Part shown: piece after piece, positions 55,004 to 62,762 of the stretch
Layout: every line of letters starts with the position of its first letter
Position numbering within the stretch: position 1 is the stretch's first letter
Source: Xenorhabdus griffiniae
GTDB lineage: Bacteria > Pseudomonadota > Gammaproteobacteria > Enterobacterales > Enterobacteriaceae
Assembly (NCBI RefSeq): GCF_037265215.1
Contig: NZ_CP147737.1
Location: 124,001 to 188,000, forward strand
Direction of reading: 5' to 3'
DNA length: 64,000 nucleotides
Program-made: the position numbers and the translations under genes
Notes under the pieces: generated by a model
Told to the model about the DNA's origin: nothing
What the model saw: only the letters and a program-made list of their open reading frames with translations
The model's database searches: none

Positions 55004-55036
55004 AATTACCCATAGCATTAATTGTTATGGGTAATT
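55004..55036. terminator. Bidirectional terminator between bioH and the osmC-like gene
   Basis: AATTACCCATA / TATGGGTAATT, 11-base stem with an 11-base loop, flanked by A- and T-rich DNA on both sides. It serves the convergent genes. Confidence 0.7.
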
Positions 55037-55042
55037 GATAAT

Positions 55043-55486
55043 TTATCTTGAGGAATAAATTTCAGTTACAATTTCAGGTGTATTGACCATGGTGTCGCGA
55101 ATAGGGCAGTTTCTCTCGATAAAATCAATAAAATCTCGTATTTCTTGTTCGATATTATCTGCTTTAATATAGAATTTTGATGTAATTTTGGAAAAACCAA
55201 TTTTGGTATTTTTATTTATACCTTTGACGCCATCAAGATCTAATTCACCCTCTAGTTCTATTTTGATATCGATCAGATTTATTTTATGGGCACTGGCAAA
55301 GCTTTTTGCCACCATCCCCTGACAAGCACCGAAAGCGGAAAGCAATGCTTCTACCGGCGTCATTGCTTCATTTTTTCCTCCCAAACTTTCCGGTTCATCT
55401 AAATGAAATAAAAAGTTTCGTGAGGAACATTTCATTTTCAGAGGACCTACAGACTCCACAGTTGCAGTAAATAACTCTTTAGACAT
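55043..55486 (-). CDS. OsmC-family peroxide-reductase-like protein
   Basis: A 147-residue OsmC/Ohr-fold protein. Two reactive cysteines are in SAFGACQGMVAKSF and IERNCPIRDTM, the usual positions for thiol-dependent peroxidases. It belongs to the YhfA-like branch by look. The upstream 55487-55900 holds one repeat and a repeat fragment. Confidence 0.88.
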   Translation of the reverse strand: MSKELFTATVESVGPLKMKCSSRNFLFHLDEPESLGGKNEAMTPVEALLSAFGACQGMVAKSFASAHKINLIDIKIELEGELDLDGVKGINKNTKIGFSKITSKFYIKADNIEQEIRDFIDFIERNCPIRDTMVNTPEIVTEIYSSR

Positions 55487-55514
55487 ATTATTATCCTTAG
55501 GTTATTAATAATGA

Positions 55515-55599
55515 TATACACATTAAACTTCAAGTTGCAATTTACAACACGATATGAAACGGGGAGACATCACGTGCATCTTGAAGTTAGATTGGTATA
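55515..55599. repeat. Palindromic repeat, copy 10, with deletion of the central stem
   Basis: TATACACATTAAACTTCAAG at the left, a residual GGGGAGACATC, and CATCTTGAAGTTAGATTGG then TATA at the right. Half of the central palindrome is missing. Confidence 0.8.
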
Positions 55600-55918
55600 G
55601 AAATGCACCCCAGATAATAAGGGACTATTTTTTAGTTTTCAATTTTAACGGAAGTAATAAAATTTAGTTCTAGGGAATAATATTAATTATATTAAAACAG
55701 TGAGTGAGTTTGTACTGAGAAAGCATTTTCCAAGAGTAAATAATAAATATTTTTTACGCTAATCTCTCATGTAAACTTTACTTTGTATGCGCATCTTGAA
55801 ATTAAATTGGTAAATTGCTGTTGGTTGACGACATACCCGCTAACCGATTAATCTAGAGTGCATTGCAAGTTAAGGTAGACTATATTCACTCACTGCTTTG
55901 TTGATAAGGATTGAGGCT
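55600..55918. other. Non-coding gap with a repeat fragment
   Basis: AT-rich spacer between the divergent osmC-like and araC-like genes. A lone half element (GCATCTTGAAATTAAATTGG, about 55791-55811) is left from another copy of the palindromic family. No gene seen. Confidence 0.5.
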
Positions 55919-56800
55919 ATGCTATCAAATATTCAAGCTGCCCCTAAGGTTATCCGGCAATATAAACATGCTACTAGTGAATTAAACTTTATTTACAATG
56001 TATCAACTGAATGGCACCAACATCCCTGTATTCAACTCAGTCTATCTTTACATAGTCATGAATTGCTCACCTTATCAATACAGGATAAGATTCATTCCTC
56101 TCATGGTTTTCTTATTCGTTCAAATGTGATGCATAAGCTGGATTCATCCAATACTTGTAGCATTACATTGCTCATTGAACCGATCGATGAGCACTACCAT
56201 TTATTTAGCCATCTCACGGAGGATCTGGCAGTTATTTCGCTGGGGTATGATGACATTGTGGCTGTAACGGATTATCTCATTAAGTCGTTTCTTTGTGGTG
56301 AAAAACCTGACACATTTACTATTTACTTGTTACTTAGCCCATATCTGCCATGCCATTGTCAGTTTGATAAACGTATTTTAAAAGCGGTTACGTTTATCGA
56401 ATCGCTATCCGTAAAGCGGATTTCATCCCGTCAGGTCGCTGATAAAATTTACCTTTCTGAAAGCCGTTTTTTACATCTTTTTCGCGATCAAGTGGGAATT
56501 AATTTCCGCGCTTACTTGCTATGGTTACGTTTAAGTGATGCTATTGAAGAAATTTATATGACCGATTCTTTAACATTGGTTGCTAATAACTGCGGTTTTT
56601 CTGATACAGCTCATTTTAGTCGGACGTGCAAAATGGCATATGGAATACGCCCTTCTGACCTTAAACATATAATCCAACAAAATCTACAGTTCGACTGTAA
56701 CACTGCGCAATGCCGCTATAACATCAATAAACAAGCAATACATAATATTGCTGAGAGACAAAACCATCATGAAAAAGAAGCCAATCCCCGAATCATTTAG
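55919..56800 (+). CDS. AraC-family transcriptional regulator
   Basis: A 293-residue regulator. An N-terminal cupin-like ligand domain carries WHQHPCIQL, and the C-terminal AraC double helix-turn-helix spans ISSRQVADKIYLSESRFLHLF and VANNCGFSDTAHFSRTCKMAYG. ATG 55919 with GAGG upstream is preferred to TTG 55898. Its 3' end overlaps the convergent emrB-like gene by 8 bases. It probably controls the efflux pair. Confidence 0.88.
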   Translation: MLSNIQAAPKVIRQYKHATSELNFIYNVSTEWHQHPCIQLSLSLHSHELLTLSIQDKIHSSHGFLIRSNVMHKLDSSNTCSITLLIEPIDEHYHLFSHLTEDLAVISLGYDDIVAVTDYLIKSFLCGEKPDTFTIYLLLSPYLPCHCQFDKRILKAVTFIESLSVKRISSRQVADKIYLSESRFLHLFRDQVGINFRAYLLWLRLSDAIEEIYMTDSLTLVANNCGFSDTAHFSRTCKMAYGIRPSDLKHIIQQNLQFDCNTAQCRYNINKQAIHNIAERQNHHEKEANPRII

Positions 56801-58325
56801 GTGATAAATTCGATCTGGACAACCAAAGAATCAAAATGAGTGCCAGAAAAATAAAACCAAAGAGCCAGAAAATTTCGTTAGCTGCCAGAATTAAACTCTG
56901 GTTAGTAATTTTCTTCGCGAGAAAAATAGTTGCCTGTAGGTCAGACAATCCCAGCAGCTTGATATCTTGATAAGCTAAATCAACAAGGACGTTATTTTGT
57001 GTGATGTTTTCAGTGAGCTGAGAATGGTGAACAGCCTCACGGCGCGACCACAATGTATTGGTTAACGATGTACCTATCGATATCGCCAGGGTTCGAAAGA
57101 AGTTAAACAAGCTGCCTGCCGAAGCGATCTTTTCCTGAGGGATATCAGATAAAATAATCACGTTGAGTGGCATAATAAAACAGGCAATCGCTATTCCCTG
57201 TACAAACTGTGGCCATGCTGCGCTGGAAAAATCCATCCCAGACTCAAAAGTATGCGCCCGCCAAAAAAAGCAAAAAGAGAAGACAATAAAGCTAAGGGTG
57301 ACTAAATAACGCATATCAATTTTGGCACCAAAGCGGCCAATAACCGGAGCCAGAAAAATGGGAAGGATGCCCAGAGGCGCTAATGCAAACCCTGCCCAAG
57401 TAGCGGTGTAACCAAAAACTGTCTGTAGTAACTGGGGTTGTAAGACTAAGACACCAATGTGCAATAGAAATGCCAAACTGATACAAATCGTGCCTACCGT
57501 AAAGTTACGAGATTTAAACAGGGATAAATCAACAATCGGGTTATCATCAGTCAGTTCCCAAATGACAAACAGGATGATACCTATCGTGGCAATGATAGCC
57601 AGTGCGATGATCTCATTGGAATTAAACCAATCTAGCTCCTTCCCCCTGTCTAACATCAGTTGTAAGCAGCCAACACCGACAACGAGTAGAACCAAGCCCA
57701 CTGTATCAACCGGAATAATTTCAGTTTTGGTTTCGCGCTTATTTAACAGTAAATAAGTAATAAAAATAGCGACCAAACCAATGGGAACGTTGATTAAGAA
57801 AATCCATCCCCAGTGGACGTTATCACTAATCCATCCACCGAGGATAGGCCCACAAACTGGGGCTATAATGACGGTCATAGACCAAATGGCCAAAGCCATA
57901 CTGTGTTGAGACTTAGGAAAATTTGCCAGCAACAAACTTTGTGATAAGGGGATGATAGGGCCTGAAACCGCGCCTTGTATAATTCGGGTAATAATGAGCA
58001 TTTCAAGGCTATTGGAGATGCCACATAACCAAGAAGAAATAATGAAAAGCACGGTCGAAATGACAAACAGTCGCACTTCCCCCACTCGTTTTGCCAACCA
58101 ACCCGTCAAAGGGATAGAGATCGCATTAGCAACACCAAATGACGTGATAACCCAAGTGCCTTGTGACACAGATGATCCAAGATCACCGGCAATGGTTGAC
58201 AATGCTACGTTAGCAATCGTCAAATCCAAAATTTGCAGAAAAGCGATAATCGCCAGGGACAGGATTAACCACCAGCGCTGGCTGACTGATAAAAGTTCCA
58301 TAGCTGTGTGATCCTTAATTTTCAT
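56793..58325 (-). CDS. emrB: EmrB-like MFS drug exporter (DHA2 family, 14 TMS)
   Basis: A 510-residue major facilitator of the DHA2 type, with FLQILDLTIANVALSTIAGDL (first helix, Asp) and GWLAKRVGEVRLFVIST (motif A), and motif C-like GPIIPLSQSL. EmrB pairs with the membrane fusion protein EmrA and an outer-membrane channel to expel hydrophobic toxic compounds. The start overlaps the emrA stop by 11 bases. The symbol is by family likeness; it could be a paralogue of the true EmrB. Confidence 0.88.
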   Translation of the reverse strand: MKIKDHTAMELLSVSQRWWLILSLAIIAFLQILDLTIANVALSTIAGDLGSSVSQGTWVITSFGVANAISIPLTGWLAKRVGEVRLFVISTVLFIISSWLCGISNSLEMLIITRIIQGAVSGPIIPLSQSLLLANFPKSQHSMALAIWSMTVIIAPVCGPILGGWISDNVHWGWIFLINVPIGLVAIFITYLLLNKRETKTEIIPVDTVGLVLLVVGVGCLQLMLDRGKELDWFNSNEIIALAIIATIGIILFVIWELTDDNPIVDLSLFKSRNFTVGTICISLAFLLHIGVLVLQPQLLQTVFGYTATWAGFALAPLGILPIFLAPVIGRFGAKIDMRYLVTLSFIVFSFCFFWRAHTFESGMDFSSAAWPQFVQGIAIACFIMPLNVIILSDIPQEKIASAGSLFNFFRTLAISIGTSLTNTLWSRREAVHHSQLTENITQNNVLVDLAYQDIKLLGLSDLQATIFLAKKITNQSLILAANEIFWLFGFIFLALILILWLSRSNLSPK

Positions 58326-59502
58326 GACTGGTATTGCTTTTTATGATTTGTTCAATAATTTCATCTATTTCTTTATTATCGAATGAGAGCACATCAGTCT
58401 GATAAATAATCCGTTGCGGAGTTTTGTTAGCCAGAGTTGTCCCTTCTGTTTTTCTCGTATCAACAGTTACATGCATTGATAAACCGATTCGTAATGGGTT
58501 AAGGGCAATTTGCTCCGGATCTAATTCAATACGTACAGGGAGGCGCTGTACCACTTTAATCCAGTTACCTGTCGCGTTCTGAGCGGGGAGGATAGAGAAA
58601 GCGCTGCCAGTTCCCATATCCATACCCGTAATCCGTCCCTGATAAGCCACACTATCACCATAAAAATCACTGATTAATTTGACGGGTTGCCCCAGACGCA
58701 TATTAGTAAACTGTACTTCCTTAAAATTCGCTTCAACCCATAATTGGTCAGAAGGGACAATTATCATCAAGGGCGTAGATTGATTGATTTGGGCGCCGAC
58801 CTGAACACTACGACGTGATACATACCCACTGACTGGCGCGTAAATTTTAGTACGTTGCAGGGACAACCAAGTTTCACGTAAATTGGATACCGCCTTTTCT
58901 ATATTGGGCAGCTTCTCTAGCGGTGTTCCCATAACCAAAGCCTGATTAATCTTATACTGCTGTATAGCGACTTTTAGATCTGCTTTGGCAATATCAACAG
59001 CCTTACGAGCGTGATCCAGCTCTTCAACAGCAATGACATTGACCTTTCCTAATTTTTCCCGCCTTGCCAGATCACTTTTTAACTTGTCTAAAGTCAGCTG
59101 TTTTAATTCCACATTAGCCTGAAGCTTGGGGTTACTCAGGATAGTTTCTTGTGTTTCACGCACGGCTTGGGCTAACGCATGTTTACTCTTCCCGAAAGCA
59201 TTTTCAGCATCAGCGCTATCCAACGTTAACAGAAGGTCGCCTTGTTGAACGAAATCGGTGTTATCAACATAAATATTTTTTACGCTGCCATGGGTTTGTG
59301 ACATAACTTGAATTTGATTACCGACAACATAAGCATTATCTGTTGATTGGTAGAAACGCAATACCATGTACCAATAAAGTAGGTAAGCTGCACCGGAGAA
59401 CAAAAAAAATAATACAACAACAGAAAGTATTATTTTTCGTTTTTTATTATTTTTTGCTCCTTGTAGTGGCTCAGGCATAGTTTCAACTTTATTATTTCCC
59501 AT
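58315..59502 (-). CDS. emrA: EmrA-like membrane fusion protein (HlyD family)
   Basis: A 395-residue periplasmic adaptor. One N-terminal membrane segment (ILSVVVLFFLFSGAAYLLYWY), lipoyl-like half motifs (SVKNIYVDNTDFVQQGDLLLTLD), a long coiled coil (about 100-220), and the barrel segment TKIYAPVSGYVSRRSVQVGA. It links the EmrB-like pump to an outer-membrane channel. It lies divergent from the LuxE-like gene, about 530 bases away. Confidence 0.9.
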   Translation of the reverse strand: MGNNKVETMPEPLQGAKNNKKRKIILSVVVLFFLFSGAAYLLYWYMVLRFYQSTDNAYVVGNQIQVMSQTHGSVKNIYVDNTDFVQQGDLLLTLDSADAENAFGKSKHALAQAVRETQETILSNPKLQANVELKQLTLDKLKSDLARREKLGKVNVIAVEELDHARKAVDIAKADLKVAIQQYKINQALVMGTPLEKLPNIEKAVSNLRETWLSLQRTKIYAPVSGYVSRRSVQVGAQINQSTPLMIIVPSDQLWVEANFKEVQFTNMRLGQPVKLISDFYGDSVAYQGRITGMDMGTGSAFSILPAQNATGNWIKVVQRLPVRIELDPEQIALNPLRIGLSMHVTVDTRKTEGTTLANKTPQRIIYQTDVLSFDNKEIDEIIEQIIKSNTSHEN

Positions 59503-60036
59503 GTTCGACTCCGATTAATTAAATTAATAAGCATATTCAAAATTTATACTGATATGCTACCGCCAGGCATCCCTATTTTTCATATGACTTGCATAGAATG
59601 AATTCCATACTTAGGTGTTATGCCCGCTAATACCTTGAAGGTACACGGTATCTTCATTTTATAACTTAATAACATGATTGGATTGAATAATCTGGCTGAT
59701 GTGGAAGTGATAGAATGTTAAGTGAAATTTATGCAATGATGGTAAGGCAGGTAAGGAACGTATGTGAGTGATTTACAAAGTAAATAAAAATAGCCAGTTT
59801 ATTCAAGCAAAATAAAAACACGATAGTTAAATTTGCTTTGGCAAAAAGTGCTTACACGAATTGCTTATATATCAATCCAACTTCAAGTTGCAGCTTGCAA
59901 TCAATGTGATTGTTTATCTCTCCCCGCGTAGCGGGAAGAGATAAAACGCATCTGGAAAGGCGATTGGTATACCTATGATCTGCACAACTGCCGGAAAGCA
60001 ATTAAAAAATATATAATAACTATTAGGATAGATTAC
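59503..60036. other. Intergenic region between emrA and the luxE-like gene
   Basis: 530 bases of AT-rich DNA with one palindromic repeat (59868-59971). It must hold the promoters of the efflux pair and of the right-hand biosynthetic operon. No gene seen. Confidence 0.6.
59868..59971. repeat. Palindromic MITE-like repeat, copy 11
   Basis: TATATCAATCCAACTTCAAG at the left, TTGCAGCTTGCAA, centre CTCCCCGCGTAGCGGGAAG, and GCATCTGGAAAGGCGATTGG then TATA at the right. It lies 66 bases upstream of the LuxE-like start. Confidence 0.85.
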
Positions 60037-61218
60037 ATGTTCAAATCGACTGAGCTGTATGAAAAAATAAAAGAAGTAAATGGTGACGCTATAAAATGGT
60101 TAATTACAAGTAGTAACTTTTTTTATAGTCTCTCAACTGAAGAACAACAAGAATTAAAAACCCATGTTATTAGAGATGCCTTTAAATACCATTTTGAAAA
60201 TAATGCTTACTACCGTGAACAATGTGAAAAGAAAGGGGTAAAACCCAGTGATATTCAAAATTACACAGATTTAGTCAATATCCCAGTTATTCCTGTATCC
60301 ACGTTCAAATCTGCAAATAGCCATCGTCTTTTGAGTAAACCTCTTTCCAGCATTGAGCATGAAATGCGTTCGACAGGTACGAGTGGGATCCCGAGTGTTG
60401 CCCGTCGATGTGATGAAACAATGGATTATACTACCATAGGTCTTTATAACTCATTTCGTGACATGCTTAAACTCTCCAGTGGCGCGGGACTTTGTTTATG
60501 TCCTTCCACAGAGGAAATTCCTGAAATGGGAATGATCAAAGCATTTAATTGGTTGGCTGGGTTGCTGGATACAAATCGCTTTATGGTTAAGGAAGAGCGT
60601 TTTGTCCCAGAAGAAGCTGTCAGTCAATTAAACGAGTGGCAAGGAAAATTTACCCGCCATCTGATAGGGCCTCCATTCCTTATTCATCGCTTTATCAGTT
60701 TCTTAAAAGCGACAAATACTAAGTTGGAACTGGATAGCGGAAGTATGATCATTACACTTGGTGGTTGGAAGCGTTTCACTGGTGCCATGATCTCCCGTAC
60801 CGAGTTTAATCAGGAGCTGGAAACTTGGTTAGGTATTCCAGCTAATCAGGTTCGTGATATGTACGGACTGGTCGAAGCTAACTTTTTGGCGATAGAGGAT
60901 GAGTTTAACCAAAAACATATACCGCCTTATATTCATTTCTCTGTTCGTGATCCGGAAAATTTATCCCGAGAAGTGGCTGATGGTGAAACCGGTCAGCTTG
61001 TTATTTTTGATCCCATAGCACGCTCAACACCGGGCATGTTGTTGACTGAAGACATGATTTACCTGCGCACTGATCGCGATCCATCAGGGCGTAACTCGCA
61101 ACGTATGCAATATGTTATGCGGGCGCCTTCTGCAACGGAATTCGGCTGCTGTGCCGTTAATCTGGAAAGTAAAATGTCGGCTGATGAACAAAGGGATGTA
61201 TGCCCTGTTACTCAGTGA
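60037..61218 (+). CDS. LuxE-like acyl-protein synthetase
   Basis: A 393-residue member of the LuxE/PaaK-like acyl-protein synthetase family. It has the ATP-phosphate loop EMRSTGTSGIPSVARRC, a central ITLGGWKRF and VRDMYGLVEANF, and a C-terminal FGCCAVNLES. LuxE activates a fatty acid with ATP and loads it onto its own Cys for reduction; here no LuxC reductase is in view, so transfer to a carrier or another acceptor is as likely. First gene of an operon, 9 bases before the IscU-like gene. Confidence 0.82.
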   Translation: MFKSTELYEKIKEVNGDAIKWLITSSNFFYSLSTEEQQELKTHVIRDAFKYHFENNAYYREQCEKKGVKPSDIQNYTDLVNIPVIPVSTFKSANSHRLLSKPLSSIEHEMRSTGTSGIPSVARRCDETMDYTTIGLYNSFRDMLKLSSGAGLCLCPSTEEIPEMGMIKAFNWLAGLLDTNRFMVKEERFVPEEAVSQLNEWQGKFTRHLIGPPFLIHRFISFLKATNTKLELDSGSMIITLGGWKRFTGAMISRTEFNQELETWLGIPANQVRDMYGLVEANFLAIEDEFNQKHIPPYIHFSVRDPENLSREVADGETGQLVIFDPIARSTPGMLLTEDMIYLRTDRDPSGRNSQRMQYVMRAPSATEFGCCAVNLESKMSADEQRDVCPVTQ

Positions 61219-61227
61219 GGTCTAATC

Positions 61228-61584
61228 ATGTTTAATGAAATTATCACTGATAACTTCTGTAATCCTGATTTTCAGGGCAGCCTGACAAATCCTGATATTC
61301 AGTTGAAGTTGGGTAACCCTGTGTGTGGGGATACAGTGAATATTGATTTGTCATTGAGTGAAGAAGGGCGCATCAGTGCAGCCCGTTTTCAAGCTTGGGG
61401 ATGTACGACTTCTTTAGCGATGTCTAACCAGTTTTGTCGCCAAGTTCAGGGAAGAACTCTGACAGAAATCGCCCAATTAAGCACACAAGAGATCGACAGC
61501 ATGTTGGGTAAACTGCAACCTTCACAGCAGCATTGTCTGGAAATGTTGCACGCTCTTTTTCAGCAGGTAAGGGTGCATATATGA
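61228..61584 (+). CDS. IscU/SufU-like Fe-S or sulfur scaffold
   Basis: A 118-residue NifU N-terminal-domain protein. Ligands are conserved: Cys33 and Asp35 in GNPVCGD, Cys59 in AWGCTTSLA, and His102-Cys103 in SQQHCLEML. The HscA-binding LPPVK motif of housekeeping IscU is replaced by KLQPSQ, so it should work without HscA. Its stop overlaps the next ATG (ATGA). It is a second, cluster-specific scaffold next to a dedicated cysteine desulfurase, serving either an Fe-S enzyme or sulfur transfer. Confidence 0.85.
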   Translation: MFNEIITDNFCNPDFQGSLTNPDIQLKLGNPVCGDTVNIDLSLSEEGRISAARFQAWGCTTSLAMSNQFCRQVQGRTLTEIAQLSTQEIDSMLGKLQPSQQHCLEMLHALFQQVRVHI

Positions 61585-62762
61585 CAATGTTGTACTTTGA
61601 TTTCAATGCGACAACGCCACTGAGTCATAAGACAAAGACGGCAATTCAGGGCGTGTTGGATCAATTTGCCAATCCTTCCGGCAGATATCGTTTAAGCCAA
61701 AATCTGGTGACGTTGATTCATCAGGCAAAAGAGTCAATCGCTCAATTAGTGGGAGGTTCGCCAGAAAGGATCATTTTTACTTCTGGGGGGACAGAGAGCA
61801 ATAATCTGGCTTTGCACAGTGTATTCAGCCAGCTTCCGGTTGGTCAATTGTCACGTTATCACGCCATCTGCTCCGCAATTGAACACTCTTCAATTCTGGA
61901 ACCTCTGCGTTGGTACCAGACGCAAGGCTTAAAGCTTACTGTCATTGAGCCGAGTAAAACAGGAAGAGTTGATCTGGACACCTTATGTCGTGCTATCACA
62001 CCTCAAACGTGTTTCATCGCATTGATGGTAATCAACAATGAAACTGGCGTTATTCAACCTTACGATCAGCTTGCTTCCAGGCTGAAAGGAAAAGGTATCC
62101 ATCTTCATCTCGATGCCATACAAGCGGTAGGAAAATGGCCGATAAGCCGTTTTGATGATATCCCACTAACTATTTCCTTTTCCGGGCATAAGTTTTATGC
62201 CCCTAAAGGGGTGGGAGGGCTGTATTACAGCCAGCAAGTGAAAATCAATCCCTTACTCCATGGAGGTGGGCAGGAACACGGCTTACGTAGTGGTACAGAA
62301 AATACATTAGGAATAGCCGGATTAGCGGCTGCCGCAAAAGAAGCTTATGAAGAATTGGTTCAACGCATTGATTACTGCCGTGAAATGAGAACGTACCTGC
62401 TTACTCAATTAGATAAGTTGGGTGTGAATTATCACGTAAATGGTGAGACAAATCCTGAATATCAGGCTCCATGGACATTAAATGTCAGTTTCCCTGGTAT
62501 TAGGGCGGAAGCGTTAGCAAGCCGATTGGATTTATGCCACGGTATTTCTGTTTCTCTGGGGTCTGCTTGTAGCAATAACGCTCATTCACCTCAGCGTTCA
62601 CATGTTTTACTTGCGATGCAATCTCCTCATGACTATATCGATAGTGCATTGCGGATCAGCTTTGGACATGTTACCGAGCGGCATGAAGTGAGTGTCTTGG
62701 CTAATGCCTTACAACAGGAAACACGGCATTTATTGGCCATTGCAGGAGAACAAAAAAGATGA
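61581..62762 (+). CDS. Cysteine desulfurase (NifS/IscS-like)
   Basis: A 393-residue PLP-dependent desulfurase. DFNATTPL at the start, the PLP Lys in SFSGHKFYAPKGVGG, the desulfurase-typical HLDAIQAVGKWP, and the catalytic Cys loop SLGSACSNNAHSPQRSH. It takes sulfur from cysteine as a persulfide. The start ATG 61581 overlaps the scaffold stop by 4 bases, and the stop overlaps the start of the FAAL gene in the same ATGA manner. Not the housekeeping isc operon, since iscR, iscA, hscBA and fdx are absent. Confidence 0.88.
   Translation: MTMLYFDFNATTPLSHKTKTAIQGVLDQFANPSGRYRLSQNLVTLIHQAKESIAQLVGGSPERIIFTSGGTESNNLALHSVFSQLPVGQLSRYHAICSAIEHSSILEPLRWYQTQGLKLTVIEPSKTGRVDLDTLCRAITPQTCFIALMVINNETGVIQPYDQLASRLKGKGIHLHLDAIQAVGKWPISRFDDIPLTISFSGHKFYAPKGVGGLYYSQQVKINPLLHGGGQEHGLRSGTENTLGIAGLAAAAKEAYEELVQRIDYCREMRTYLLTQLDKLGVNYHVNGETNPEYQAPWTLNVSFPGIRAEALASRLDLCHGISVSLGSACSNNAHSPQRSHVLLAMQSPHDYIDSALRISFGHVTERHEVSVLANALQQETRHLLAIAGEQKR

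Noticed and set aside
60037..61218. Luminescence (lux) operon, prompted by the LuxE-like gene
   Set aside because: luxC, luxD, luxA and luxB are absent; the next genes are a sulfur scaffold, a desulfurase and a FAAL.
61228..62762. Housekeeping isc operon
   Set aside because: iscR, iscA, hscB, hscA and fdx are absent, the gene order is scaffold before desulfurase, and the scaffold lacks LPPVK.
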